Below, in pieces: positions 25,069-35,528 of a stretch of DNA of 64,000 nucleotides; positions within the stretch are counted from its first letter, which is position 1, and every line of letters begins with the position of its first letter. Below the pieces are notes generated by a model. It saw nothing but the letters and a program-made list of their open reading frames with translations, made no database searches and had not been told where the DNA came from. The translations under genes were made by a program, and so were the position numbers. This DNA comes from Gemmatimonadota bacterium (GTDB taxonomy: Bacteria; Latescibacterota; UBA2968; GCA-2709665), in the NCBI GenBank assembly GCA_028877215.1, contig JAPPFJ010000009.1, forward strand, positions 43,093 through 107,092, given 5' to 3'.

Positions 25069-27459
25069 GTGATCGCGAATTACCTGAAAGTCGCCATTCG
25101 CAACCTGATGAGGAACAAGACATTCTCCGCCATCAACATCCTGGGTCTTGCAATCGGCATGGCCTGCTGCATGCTCATTCTTCTCTACGTTCAGGACGAA
25201 CTGAGCTATGACCGGCACCATCAAAACGCGGATCGAATCTTCCGGCTCGCCGATGAGGTCCGCGTGAGTGGGAAGACGCATCGTGTTGCGGTCACGCCTT
25301 TCCAGATGGGTCCGGCTCTCGTGCAGGACTATCCAACAGTTGTTGATGCCGTGAGGTTTTTCAGGGGTATCCGCGAAAAAACGCTGGTTGAAACCACGGA
25401 GGAATATTTCTACGAGCCGGGCGTCATGTTCACGGATTCGAACATCTTTCGGGTCTTTGACTTTCCACTGAGCAACGGAGATCCCCAGACGGCGCTTCGG
25501 GAACCTTATTCCATTGTGCTGTCGGCAGCAATGGCTCGGAAATATTTCGGCGACGACGACCCGATGGGCCAGCCCCTCTCGGTGGACCGGAAATTGTACA
25601 AGGTCACCGGCATACTGGAAGAACCCACGTACAACACCCATTTAAAGTTCGATTTTCTGGCGACACCCATAGAAAGTGACGACGACGGCTGGATCGCTCA
25701 CAGCTATTATACCTATCTGCTCTTGCGGGACAAAAATGCTGCGTCCGAGTTGGAGCAGGCATTGCCCGATTTTGTCGAGCGGCATATTCGCGAAAGAGAC
25801 AAAGACAGGCGGATGCAGATGAAACCCTTCCTGCAGCCGTTGACCGATATTCATCTGCATTCCAGCCTCGAATCTGAAGCCAGTCCCGGCGGGGACATCA
25901 GATATGTCTACCTGTTCATTGCAATTGCGCTGTTTGTGTTGTTGCTGGCGTGCATCAATTATACGATCCTCTCGACCGCGAATTGCGCGTACCGGTCCAA
26001 GGAGGTCGGACTGCGGAAAGTAGTCGGCGCAAAACGACAACAGATGATTTTTCAGTTTCTGGGCGACTCGACCCTGATCGCCTCAATTTCCACAATTGTC
26101 GCCGTCGTTTTCGTCGAGATTGTGCTACCCACGTTTGGTGCCTTTACTGAACGCAACCTGAATCTTGAATATCTGCGAGGCAGCGGTCTTGTGTTGGGCT
26201 TCATCGGCATTGTACTGTTTACAGGGGTACTGTCCGGTAGCTATCCCGCCCTGTTTCTCTCCTCCTTTCAGCCGGTTGCCGCACTGAAAGGTTTGGCGCG
26301 TGCCGGTTCCAACAAACTGAGTTTGCAAAGGACGCTTGTCGTATTTCAGTTTGCCATTTCAATCGTACTTTTGATCGGGACGGGTGTGGTTTATGACCAG
26401 GCGGGTTTCATACGCAACAAGCGACTTGGATTTCAGAAGGAGCACGTGCTCGTAATGCCCTACGGTGATAAGGATGCCATGGAGGGATATAAGAACGCAG
26501 TGTCAGCGTACAGTTCGGTATTGGACGTCTCCGCTTCGTCGACCGTTCCGGGGCGGATGATCCCAAGTCACTTCTTTCGCCCGGTCATCGAGGGCGGAAG
26601 CAGCGATGCGTCAGTATTCAACGTGGTATTTGCGGGTCACGGGTTTATCTCGACGTTTGGATTCGAAGTATCGGAGGGGCGTGCCTTTTCGAAGGAATTC
26701 GGTAGCGACCGACTCGGGACATTCATGCTCAATCAGGCGGCGATGCGGAAATTGGGGTGGGCTTCCTGTAAGGACAAGAAACTGGCGCACGTCTTTCCGG
26801 AAGGCGGTCAATTCGAGGTGAACGTCCAGGGAAATGTCGTGGGCGTTGTAAAGGACTTTCACTACAGGTCGCTGCATCACGAAATCGAACCCCTTGTAAT
26901 CATGCTCGTGGACAGGGGATGGGTAAACTACCTGTCGATCCGAATTCGCCCGGATGATGTCTCCGGTACGCTGGATTTTCTGAAAACCCGGTGGCGCGAC
27001 GTCGTGCCGGATACGCCTTTTGAATATTCGTTCCTGGACACGTCTTTTGACCAGCTATACCGGACGGAAGCACGACTTGGGACGCTTCTCGGCGTGTTCT
27101 CCATCCTGGCGATCGTCGTGGCGGGTCTCGGTCTGTTCGGCCTGGCGTCCATCAGTGTGCAACAAAGGACCAAGGAAATTGGTATCCGGAAGGCGGTAGG
27201 GGCATCCGTTACCAACGTTGTCTTGCTTTTGTCAAGGGAGTACGTCGTGCTTGTGGGGATTGCCAATCTCGCTGCCTGGCCGATTGCCTATTATGCAATG
27301 AACCGGTGGCTGGAGAATTTCGCGTACCGGGTTGATCCCGCGATCGCCACGTTTGTTCTGGGGGGATTGTTGTCGTTGAGCATTGCGCTTCTTACAGTTG
27401 GCTACAAGACCTGTAAAGCAGCAGTGGCGAATCCCGTGGACGCGCTGCGGTATGAATGA
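25069..27459 (+). CDS. MacB/FtsX-like two-module ABC permease P3
   Basis: This 796-residue permease starts at a GTG 9 bases after AGGAGGT. The N-terminus MIANYLKVAIRNLMRNKTFS and LSYDRHHQNADRIFRLADEV differ from the P1/P2 type and match P4. The first FtsX domain has SKEVGLRKVVGAKRQQMIFQ; the second has RTKEIGIRKAVGASVTNVV. The second periplasmic domain has GVVKDFHYRSLHHEIEPLV. It ends ANPVDALRYE. With P4 it forms a tandem pair that also shares its leader sequence. Confidence 0.9.
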   Translation: MIANYLKVAIRNLMRNKTFSAINILGLAIGMACCMLILLYVQDELSYDRHHQNADRIFRLADEVRVSGKTHRVAVTPFQMGPALVQDYPTVVDAVRFFRGIREKTLVETTEEYFYEPGVMFTDSNIFRVFDFPLSNGDPQTALREPYSIVLSAAMARKYFGDDDPMGQPLSVDRKLYKVTGILEEPTYNTHLKFDFLATPIESDDDGWIAHSYYTYLLLRDKNAASELEQALPDFVERHIRERDKDRRMQMKPFLQPLTDIHLHSSLESEASPGGDIRYVYLFIAIALFVLLLACINYTILSTANCAYRSKEVGLRKVVGAKRQQMIFQFLGDSTLIASISTIVAVVFVEIVLPTFGAFTERNLNLEYLRGSGLVLGFIGIVLFTGVLSGSYPALFLSSFQPVAALKGLARAGSNKLSLQRTLVVFQFAISIVLLIGTGVVYDQAGFIRNKRLGFQKEHVLVMPYGDKDAMEGYKNAVSAYSSVLDVSASSTVPGRMIPSHFFRPVIEGGSSDASVFNVVFAGHGFISTFGFEVSEGRAFSKEFGSDRLGTFMLNQAAMRKLGWASCKDKKLAHVFPEGGQFEVNVQGNVVGVVKDFHYRSLHHEIEPLVIMLVDRGWVNYLSIRIRPDDVSGTLDFLKTRWRDVVPDTPFEYSFLDTSFDQLYRTEARLGTLLGVFSILAIVVAGLGLFGLASISVQQRTKEIGIRKAVGASVTNVVLLLSREYVVLVGIANLAAWPIAYYAMNRWLENFAYRVDPAIATFVLGGLLSLSIALLTVGYKTCKAAVANPVDALRYE

Positions 27460-27932
27460 GGGCGGACGTGCTGCCTCTCATGTATCGATGTGTGCAATCC
27501 ACGCGGGGATGACCCGATGCTGCAGTAGATCCTTCGTCGGCCCTGGGGCCTCCTCTGGATGACAATCTGGTCTCACATGTAACAAACGTGATTCTTGGAC
27601 GTTGCACCCAGGCCTCCTCTGGATGACAGCGGGAAGCATCGTGCTTGACGATCGGCCATCATGTCATTCAGAGCGGAGCGAAGATCTGACCGATACATTT
27701 TGCCAATGGTTATTGCAAATCGTGTCATTCAGAGCGCAGCGAAGAATCTCCCGTCTGTTCGATTGAACGTGTCGCATATGGCGTTTGTAGACGAACCTGT
27801 GCGCGGACGCTTCGACTGCCGTGCGGTTTCTCCTTGTATCCGCAATTCGACGGAAGAAACTTGACGAGGGCAGACAGGAATGTCTGCCCCACCTTCACAC
27901 CGGCTTCCTCAGCGACGGTGCAGGTGCACGTG
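27460..27932. repeat. Repeat cluster (families C and A) between P3 and P4
   Basis: Contains a family C inverted pair (GCAGTAGATCCTTCGTCGGC at about 27520 and GTCATTCAGAGCG arms at 27662 and 27724) and a perfect family A hairpin GGGCAGACA-GGAA-TGTCTGCCC at 27868-27889. I see no gene here. Confidence 0.65.
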
Positions 27933-28044
27933 TAATGGACGCATTTCGCGGCTGATTCGACGGCGTAAAATGGAGTCCTGCAGTTTCCGTTTGCAACTGG
28001 GCATAACGAAGCCGCGCCAGGGAAGACGCGGGAGGGGGCCCGAC

Positions 28045-30426
28045 GTGATCGCGAACTACCTGAAAGTCGCCGTTCGCAACCTGATGAGGAACAAGACGTT
28101 TTCGGCCATCAATATTTCCGGTCTTGCGATCGGCATGGCCTGCTGCATGCTCATTCTCCTCTACGTTCGAGATGAACTGAGCTATGACCGGCATCATGAG
28201 AACGCGGATCGAATCTACCGCCTGGCCCACGAGGTACGTAATGAAGGAAAAACACGTTGGGTGGCGATAACATCCTACTCGACCGGCCCCGCGCTCGTCC
28301 ATGACTATCCGTTCGTGGTTGATGCCATCCGGTTTTACAGAGCGGATGAAAAAACGCTGGTTGGGAGTCAGCGCGTGAAGTCTTACGAAAAGGGCGTCCT
28401 GTTCGCGGACGCTAATGTCTTCAAGGTTTTCGACTTTCCTTTGAGCAAGGGAGATCCTGATAAGGCACTACAGGAGCCCCATTCCATTGTTCTGACTGAA
28501 GCGATGGCTTGGAAGTATTTCGGCGATCAGGAACCGCTGGATCACACGCTTACGGTCGGCGGAAAGACGTATAGGGTTACTGGCATTCTGAAGCACACCG
28601 GTTACAGATCTCATTTGCAGTTCGATTTTCTGGCATCTCCCGTCAAGAAGAAAAGCACGTTCGACTTCGATTGGTATACCTATCTGCTTTTGCAGGACAG
28701 ACGGGCTGTGGCCGACCTGAGGCAGCAGTTGCCTGATTTTATAAATAGACACATGGGAACGCAAGTCAGTCAGTCAGGAATCGAGTTGAAATCCTTTTTG
28801 CAGCCTGTGACCGACATCCATCTCCATTCTCACCTGGAACACGAAATCGGTCCCAACGGGGACATCCGCTATGTCTATCTCCTTCTCGCCATCGCCTTTT
28901 TCGTCTTGCTGCTCGCCTGCATCAATTTTATGAACCTTTCGACTGCCCGGTCGGTGTACCGGTCGAAAGAAGTTGGACTACGTGGAGCGGTCGGCGCAGT
29001 TCGACGGCAGTTGATCTTTCAGTTTCTGGGCGAGTCGACGTTGCTGGCTTCGATTGCAATGGGAATCGCCGTCGTAATGGTCGAAATCCTGCTGCCGTCA
29101 TTCGGCACGTTTGTCGAACGCGACCTGGTCCTGGATCGCCTGATGAGCCGCGACGTCGTGCTGACGCTGATCGGGATTTTGCTGTTTACGGGCGTAACAT
29201 CGGGGAGCTATCCCGCCGTTTTTCTCTCCGCGACACGGCCGGTCGCCGCCTTGAAGGGGATGATTGGCGCCGGCAAAAAGAGATCAAGTCTGCAAAGGAC
29301 GCTTGTCGTCGTCCAATTCGCCATATCTGTCATTCTGTTAATAGGGACCGGTGTGGTTTACGACCAGGCCCGTTATGTTCGCAACAAGCGGCTTGGTTTT
29401 CGTAAAGACCATGTGCTCGTCGTGCCGTACGGCGGCAGCGATGTAATGGGACGATACAAAAACGCAGTGTCGACACACAGTTCCGTAGTGAACGTGTCAG
29501 CCTCATCCACCGTGCCCGGCCGGGTGATATCCAGCCACCTTTTCCGCCCGCCGGAAGAGGCAGTCGCCGGAGATCCCTTGTTGCTGAATGTGTTCCACGT
29601 AGACCACGAGTTCATTAAGACATTTGGCATTAAAGTCATGGAGGGAAGAGCCTTTTCAGATGAATTCGGAAGCGACCGCTCGGGCGCCTTCATGTTGAAT
29701 CAGGCGGCGATGCGGAGATTGGGGTGGACCTCCTGTGCCGATAAGGAGCTGGAGTTGGTCGTTCCGAGCGGCGATGAACTGGCCGGGGAAGATAGAGGTG
29801 ACGTCATCGGCGTTGTTAAGGATTTTCATTACAAATCCCTGCATCACGAAATCGAACCCCTTGTGATTATGATGGGAGACTGGGGCTGGAAAGACTTTCT
29901 TTCCATTCGCATACGACCGGACGATGTCCCAGGCACGCTGGACTTTCTGAGAACCCAATGGCGTAAGGCCGTTCCGAATACGCCGTTTGAATACTCATTT
30001 CTGGACACGTCCTTTGACCGGCTATACCGGGCGGAAGCTCGATTGGGGATGCTATTCGGCGGTTTCTCTGTGCTGGCGATCGTCGTGGCGGGTCTCGGTC
30101 TGTTCGGCCTGGCGTCCATCAGTGTGCAACAAAGAACCAAGGAAATCGGGATCCGGAAGGCAGTGGGGGCATCTGTTGCCAACGTTGTCTTACTCCTGTC
30201 CAGGGAATATGTGGTGCTTGTCGGGGCTGCCAATCTCGTCGCCTGGCCAATAGCCTACTTTGCGATGTCGAGATGGCTGGAGAATTTCGCCTACCGCGTC
30301 GATCCGGCGATCTCGACGTTTGTCCTGGGTGGCTTGCTGTCATTGAGCATTGCGCTGATAACCGTCAGCTATGAGACCGGTAAAGCAGCCCGCGCGAATC
30401 CCGTGGACGCGCTGAGGTATGAGTAA
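28045..30426 (+). CDS. MacB/FtsX-like two-module ABC permease P4
   Basis: A 793-residue sister of P3 (VIANYLKVAVRNLMRNKTFS; GVVKDFHYKSLHHEIEPLV; RTKEIGIRKAVGASVANVV; end ANPVDALRYE). In the first FtsX motif, the usual GLRKVVGA reads GLRGAVGA, losing a lysine conserved in most of the other copies. The track ORF starts at 27880, but its first 55 residues are the translated leader shared with P3. I place the start at the GTG at 28045, aligned with P3 and preceded by GGGAGGGGG. Confidence 0.9.
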   Translation: MIANYLKVAVRNLMRNKTFSAINISGLAIGMACCMLILLYVRDELSYDRHHENADRIYRLAHEVRNEGKTRWVAITSYSTGPALVHDYPFVVDAIRFYRADEKTLVGSQRVKSYEKGVLFADANVFKVFDFPLSKGDPDKALQEPHSIVLTEAMAWKYFGDQEPLDHTLTVGGKTYRVTGILKHTGYRSHLQFDFLASPVKKKSTFDFDWYTYLLLQDRRAVADLRQQLPDFINRHMGTQVSQSGIELKSFLQPVTDIHLHSHLEHEIGPNGDIRYVYLLLAIAFFVLLLACINFMNLSTARSVYRSKEVGLRGAVGAVRRQLIFQFLGESTLLASIAMGIAVVMVEILLPSFGTFVERDLVLDRLMSRDVVLTLIGILLFTGVTSGSYPAVFLSATRPVAALKGMIGAGKKRSSLQRTLVVVQFAISVILLIGTGVVYDQARYVRNKRLGFRKDHVLVVPYGGSDVMGRYKNAVSTHSSVVNVSASSTVPGRVISSHLFRPPEEAVAGDPLLLNVFHVDHEFIKTFGIKVMEGRAFSDEFGSDRSGAFMLNQAAMRRLGWTSCADKELELVVPSGDELAGEDRGDVIGVVKDFHYKSLHHEIEPLVIMMGDWGWKDFLSIRIRPDDVPGTLDFLRTQWRKAVPNTPFEYSFLDTSFDRLYRAEARLGMLFGGFSVLAIVVAGLGLFGLASISVQQRTKEIGIRKAVGASVANVVLLLSREYVVLVGAANLVAWPIAYFAMSRWLENFAYRVDPAISTFVLGGLLSLSIALITVSYETGKAARANPVDALRYE

Positions 30427-30453
30427 ATGCGGGCACGGCGACCCCTCCCCCGG

Positions 30454-30476
30454 CCCCTCCCCGGCACGGGGAGGGG
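30454..30476 (+). terminator. GC-rich hairpin after P4
   Basis: Perfect stem CCCCTCCCC-GGCAC-GGGGAGGGG, 28 bases after the P4 stop. Related sequences follow P1 (21498), P2 (24586), P6 (35539) and the BNR gene (37674). No U-tract follows, so mRNA 3'-end protection, attenuation or a mobile repeat are all possible. Confidence 0.5.
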
Positions 30477-30610
30477 AGCGGCCGTTCTCCCTGTCGGGTC
30501 GGGCTGACTACAGTTGTTTTTAGGTTGGTCTGAAGGATGGTTTCCAGTAGGATTGGAGACGCAAGACAGAGAGCTGTCCTTGACGGATCCCATCCGCGAG
30601 GATTCGGTCG

Positions 30611-32941
30611 ATGTTCTGGAATTATCTCAAGGTGTCCTGGCGCAATCTGCTGCGGCACCCGCTTTATGCCGCGATCAACATTATTGGCCTGGCGGTCGGG
30701 TTTGCCTTCTGCGCCTTGACGTTCCTCTATGTTCGGCACGAATGGTCTTACGATACGTTCCACAAGCACGTGGATTCCATTTACCGACTTTACGTAGGTT
30801 GGAAGGAGCCGGACGGCGACCGCCGGTTCTATGCAACCCAGAGCCCACCTTTAGCACCCGTATTGGCGGAGAATATTCCGGAAATAGTCCATACGGTCAG
30901 GCTGAAGACAAGCAGGAAATGGATGAGGGTAGGGGAGAAGATGTTTGAGCAGGAACTTCTCTTTGCTGATGCGTCCCTCTTCGATATTTTCAGCTTTCCG
31001 CTCAAGGTGGGCGATGAAAGTACGGCTCTTCGGGATAAGAATTCTGTCGTATTACCGGAGGATGTGGCAAAGAGATTTTTCGGCAATGAGAATGCGATGG
31101 GTAAACAGCTTGCGATTCTTGGCTCCGATAACCGGTTTTACCATTTTCTTGTTACGGGCGTGGCCCATCGCATTCCAACGAACTCCAGCATTCGATTCGA
31201 CTGTCTACTGCCATACGAACGACTGATGGACATTCTTGAGATAGACATCCACAGTCGGTCCACGAGTATCGGCAATCATACGGTTTATGTGCGGCTGGCC
31301 GATAATTCCGTTCCTTCTGAGGTTAATGCGAAATTTCCATCAGTAGTGAAAAAGTACATGCGGAATTCCGATAGATGGTCGTTGCATCTTCAGAAACTGA
31401 CCGAAGTTCACCATGCAAACCATGTCCTCTATGGGCCAGAGGTGGCGAAGAATCCTGTCTATTCGTACGTCTTGAGTGGGATTGCATTGACGGTCCTGAT
31501 GATCGCCTGCTTTAATTTTGTAAATCTCTCCGTGAGCCGGTCTGCGGCTCGTGCTAAAGAATTGGGTGTGCGCAAAGTATTAGGTGCTAACCGGAACCAG
31601 GTCGCGGTGCAGTTTTGGATTGAGTCCTTAATTCTGAATATTGTGGCGCTGATGCTTGGGATTGCGATGGCCGAGATGTTTCTGCCAAGGTTCAACGATT
31701 TGATTCAGACGACACCCCCGATCGAATTCCATTTGGACGGATGGACTCAAGGAATTCTGGCAGGACTTATGTTACTGGTGAGTTTCGCCGCAGGCGGATA
31801 TTCCGCTGCTTTCTTATCGCGTTTTCAGCCTGTAGACGTACGAAGAAATGCGCTGCGTTTCGGTGGACGGGGCGTATTTGGTCAGATGCTTTTGGTTACT
31901 CAATACGCCTTGTCTGTCATTTTCATCGTCAGTGCCATCCTTATGTTTAAACAGGTCGATTTCTCGAAGAAGAAAAGCTTAGGATCTCACAGTGAGCCTG
32001 TCCTGGTTGTGCCCGTGTGGAAACTCGAGGGTGAGGGGGCTATAGAAGGTTTCATGAATGAGTTGGCCCAACACAAGGATATTTCGGGCATTGCCGGTGC
32101 CTCGGATCTCTTTGGTTGGGGGCTGAGAAGATATACGACGATCTATAAGGACGAAAAATTAAGTTATAGTGTGTATGAAGTTGATGACAATTACTTCGAT
32201 TTTATGGGGATCAAATTGGTGTCAGGGAGGGGTTTCTCAGACGAATTCGGTGTCAACGGGGTAATGGTCAATGAGACATGGGCGAATACAGTTGATTCGG
32301 TTGGGGTGTTCGAAGATCGACCCATCATCGGTGTGGTGAAGGATTTCCATTATCAATCCCTCCATCATCCGATCGAACCAGTGATGTTCTCACATACATC
32401 CTCTCCGTCCTACATGTTTTTCAAGTTACGCACGGACGACATTTCGACGACCATTGCATTCCTGAAAGACAAGTGGAATCAGGCCGTCTCGAATCTTCCT
32501 TTCGAATATGAATTCCTGGATGCCCACGCAGATAGACTGTACAGGTCGGACCAACGCTGGGGGCAAATTGTGGGATATTCCTCCCTTTTTGCAATCTTCA
32601 TCTCTTGCCTGGGTGCATTCGGGTTGACAGCCCTTGCCGTAGCAAGGCGGACAAAGGAGGTAGGCATTCGCAAGGCATCGGGCGCTACAGTGTTTAACAT
32701 CATCCTGTTGTTTTCGAAAGATTTCATGAAATTACTGATCCTGGCTAATCTAATTGGCTGGCCGGTGGCCTACTATACAATGAACCGATGGCTTCAAGAT
32801 TTCGCATACCGAATAAATATCGCACCACATGTATTTGTGTTAGGTGGAGTCCTGACATTAGTCGTTGTGTTGTTGACAAATGCTATCCAGGCGTTCAAAG
32901 CCGCAACTGCAAATCCAGTAGATGCATTGAGATACGAATAG
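30611..32941 (+). CDS. MacB/FtsX-like two-module ABC permease P5
   Basis: The 776-residue P5 shares the P1-type start (MFWNYLKVSWRNLLRHPLY), but its body is distinct: AKELGVRKVLGANRNQVAV in the first FtsX domain, RTKEVGIRKASGATVFNI in the second and GVVKDFHYQSLHHPIEPVM between. The coding sequence is visibly richer in A and T than its neighbours (many ATT, AAT, TTT codons), which may mean a different origin or weaker expression. The end is ANPVDALRYE. GCGAGGATTC precedes the ATG. Confidence 0.9.
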   Translation: MFWNYLKVSWRNLLRHPLYAAINIIGLAVGFAFCALTFLYVRHEWSYDTFHKHVDSIYRLYVGWKEPDGDRRFYATQSPPLAPVLAENIPEIVHTVRLKTSRKWMRVGEKMFEQELLFADASLFDIFSFPLKVGDESTALRDKNSVVLPEDVAKRFFGNENAMGKQLAILGSDNRFYHFLVTGVAHRIPTNSSIRFDCLLPYERLMDILEIDIHSRSTSIGNHTVYVRLADNSVPSEVNAKFPSVVKKYMRNSDRWSLHLQKLTEVHHANHVLYGPEVAKNPVYSYVLSGIALTVLMIACFNFVNLSVSRSAARAKELGVRKVLGANRNQVAVQFWIESLILNIVALMLGIAMAEMFLPRFNDLIQTTPPIEFHLDGWTQGILAGLMLLVSFAAGGYSAAFLSRFQPVDVRRNALRFGGRGVFGQMLLVTQYALSVIFIVSAILMFKQVDFSKKKSLGSHSEPVLVVPVWKLEGEGAIEGFMNELAQHKDISGIAGASDLFGWGLRRYTTIYKDEKLSYSVYEVDDNYFDFMGIKLVSGRGFSDEFGVNGVMVNETWANTVDSVGVFEDRPIIGVVKDFHYQSLHHPIEPVMFSHTSSPSYMFFKLRTDDISTTIAFLKDKWNQAVSNLPFEYEFLDAHADRLYRSDQRWGQIVGYSSLFAIFISCLGAFGLTALAVARRTKEVGIRKASGATVFNIILLFSKDFMKLLILANLIGWPVAYYTMNRWLQDFAYRINIAPHVFVLGGVLTLVVVLLTNAIQAFKAATANPVDALRYE

Positions 32942-33176
32942 CTAACAGCACTCTTCCTCTAGCGGGCTGGTCAAGCTGCCTTTTCGATTGGCGCGAGGGC
33001 AGCGCGGGTCCTGTCATTGGGACAATAAACGGCGAGTAGAATCCTCGATGAGAGTACGGCCTATCCGCGGGAAACAGGATCAACGGCCGTGTTTTCTGTG
33101 CAGCGGTCTCGTTTAGGGGTCCGACGCATCGTACTCCCATGGATTCTGTAGGCCGTAACCATACAGGAGTCAATCG

Positions 33177-35528
33177 ATGTTTTGGAATTACCTCAAGGTG
33201 GCTTATCGCAACCCGCTGCGGCACCCGCTTTATGCCGCGATTAACGTAGTGGGCCTGGGTATTGCGATTGCGTTCTGCGTGCTGGCGTTCCTGTACGTGC
33301 GTCACGAGTGGACCTACGATGCGTTTCACGAAAACGCCGATCGGATTTACAGGGTTTATGTCGAATCCCGGTTCGGGCCGCAAGGTGACACTCCCGACCC
33401 GTTGGGACCGGCGCTTGAAGAGGCGTTTTCGGACATTCGGTCCGTAAGGATTGGCAGGGGTGCTTCAACTGTGAAGGATGGGGACCGGTCACTCAGAGGA
33501 AGTTTCTACTTCGCGGATCCGGCGATCCTCGAGGTGTTCACTTTTCCCCTGCTGAAAGGCGACCCGGCTACGGTGCTGGACGATCCATACAACGTTGTGA
33601 TCGCCGAGTCCACGGCGCGTAGACATTTTGGTGACGAAGATCCCCTGGGAAAAGTCCTTTCGGTGAATCTATCGGGACCGCCGGCGGCCGTACGGGATTT
33701 CGTTGTTACCGGTATCGCAAAGTCCGTCCCAAAGAACTCAAGCATCAGGTTTGATTTCCTCGCGCCTTTTTCCAGTAGAGGCCACACGAGGGATTGGAAT
33801 ATTAGCGATGTCGAAACGTACGTAATGGTCTCGAAAAACGAACGCACATCGGAACTCAGCGAACGGTTTTCGCAATGGTTCCGAAAATCGATTCCGCCGT
33901 GGATGGGAGAAGAGTTGGACCCCTCGATTGGCCTCCTGCCACTGCTGGAGATGCATCTCAATCGGGGTAGCCGGGGTCCGACGGGCGCAGGAAATCCGGC
34001 ACTCTCTTATATTCTTCTCGGTATCGTCCTTCTCGTCCTGACGATCGCCTGTGTGAACTACATTACCCTTGCTGTGGGCAGGTCATTTTCACGCGACCGG
34101 GAAGTGGCGATGCGAAGGGTGACTGGTGCGTCTCGAATTCAACTGGTGATGCAGTTTCTTGGAGAATCGATGCTATTAAGCGTTTTGGCACTGTTGGCAG
34201 GGGTGGGCCTGGCAGAATTCCTCCTGCCGGCTTTCAATGCCGTTGTGGTAAAAGACATCGCCCTGTTCGATCAGGCGGACGGTTCAGGCATGGCTTTTCT
34301 GCTTGGACTGGCTGTGGCCGTTGGACTGGCGGCAGGCGGCTACCCGGCCTTCGTGATGTCAGGGGTACAGCCGGCTTCGGCTCTGAAAGGCCGTATCAGG
34401 CTTGGAGGGCCGAACCGTTTTGGGTGGGCGCTGGTCGTCGTGCAATTCGCGCTTTCCGTCTTTATGGTAATCAGCGCGCTGGTGATGGTTCGGCAACTTG
34501 ATTTCCTGAAGACGAAACCTCTGGGCTTCGACAGTGAACACGTCTTGCGTATTACGACTTCGGATCTGCCTCCCGGAGATTCACGTCTTAACGAGGTGTA
34601 CAAAAACGAGTTGATGCGACATCCCATGGTACTGGCGATTACCACAACCCTTCATGCACTAAGCAGCAGGACGAGGTACACGGGGATTATTGAGCACGAA
34701 GGCGAGAGGATAGATGTCGAGCAAATAAACGTCGGTTACGACTTTCTTGAGACGATGGGCATCTCACTTCTGGAAGGATCGGATTTCGATTCGCGGAAAC
34801 CCGGTTCACATACGTCCATTATCGTGAACGAGGCCCTTGTCCGACATCTGGGCTGGGACAGGCCAATCCTGGGCAGGATGCTGCACATGAACAAGCGGGA
34901 TTTTGCGGTTATCGGAGTGGTAAGGGATTTCCATGTACGCTCTCTGCACCACACGATCGGTCCGGCGGTGTTGTCCCTGAGTCCGATCGCGTCCTACCAG
35001 TTGCTCGTCAGGATCCGTGGCGAAAATATCCCTCGTACGCTGGCGTACCTGGAGGAGAAGTGGCGAGAGGTTGCGCCCGGCCGTGCGTTTCGGTATTCGT
35101 TTCTTGACGATGAAGTGGACGGGCAGTACAGAAAGGAGGAGCGATGGAACCGAATTGTCGGGTATGGCGCGTTGATCGCGGTTTTAATCGCCTGTCTCGG
35201 AGCATTCGGGCTCACGTCGCTTGCCATGGCCAGACGGACCAAGGAGATCGGGATCCGGAAGGTTCTGGGCGCTCGTGGATCGGGTATCGTCGTACTGATA
35301 TCCAGGGATTTCGTAAAGCTTGTGGTCATTGCGAGCCTCATCGCGTTCCCCGCAGCGCATTACGCGACGGAACGATGGTTAGAGAATTTCGCGTACCGTA
35401 TTGGACCGGACATTCCGACCTTTTTAGTGGGGAGTGTATCGTTGCTGCTTGCAGTGCAGTTGACCGTAGTCATCCAGACTATCCGGGCAGCCCGTGCGAA
35501 TCCCGTGGACGCGTTACGGTATGAGTGA
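33177..35528 (+). CDS. MacB/FtsX-like two-module ABC permease P6
   Basis: The 783-residue P6 has a P1-type start (MFWNYLKVAYRNPLRHPLY, with Pro in place of the usual Leu) but a body of the P8/P9 type: DREVAMRRVTGASRIQLVMQ, RTKEIGIRKVLGARGSGIV and RDFVKLVVIASLIAFP. This mix suggests recombination between paralog lineages near the 5' end. It ends ANPVDALRYE. CAGGAG lies 6 bases before the ATG. The 235 bases upstream hold no repeat of the main families and no clear promoter. Confidence 0.9.
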   Translation: MFWNYLKVAYRNPLRHPLYAAINVVGLGIAIAFCVLAFLYVRHEWTYDAFHENADRIYRVYVESRFGPQGDTPDPLGPALEEAFSDIRSVRIGRGASTVKDGDRSLRGSFYFADPAILEVFTFPLLKGDPATVLDDPYNVVIAESTARRHFGDEDPLGKVLSVNLSGPPAAVRDFVVTGIAKSVPKNSSIRFDFLAPFSSRGHTRDWNISDVETYVMVSKNERTSELSERFSQWFRKSIPPWMGEELDPSIGLLPLLEMHLNRGSRGPTGAGNPALSYILLGIVLLVLTIACVNYITLAVGRSFSRDREVAMRRVTGASRIQLVMQFLGESMLLSVLALLAGVGLAEFLLPAFNAVVVKDIALFDQADGSGMAFLLGLAVAVGLAAGGYPAFVMSGVQPASALKGRIRLGGPNRFGWALVVVQFALSVFMVISALVMVRQLDFLKTKPLGFDSEHVLRITTSDLPPGDSRLNEVYKNELMRHPMVLAITTTLHALSSRTRYTGIIEHEGERIDVEQINVGYDFLETMGISLLEGSDFDSRKPGSHTSIIVNEALVRHLGWDRPILGRMLHMNKRDFAVIGVVRDFHVRSLHHTIGPAVLSLSPIASYQLLVRIRGENIPRTLAYLEEKWREVAPGRAFRYSFLDDEVDGQYRKEERWNRIVGYGALIAVLIACLGAFGLTSLAMARRTKEIGIRKVLGARGSGIVVLISRDFVKLVVIASLIAFPAAHYATERWLENFAYRIGPDIPTFLVGSVSLLLAVQLTVVIQTIRAARANPVDALRYE

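Noticed and set aside
27880-28044. Longer start of P4
   Set aside because: The extra residues translate the non-coding leader shared with P3, where no matching frame is used.
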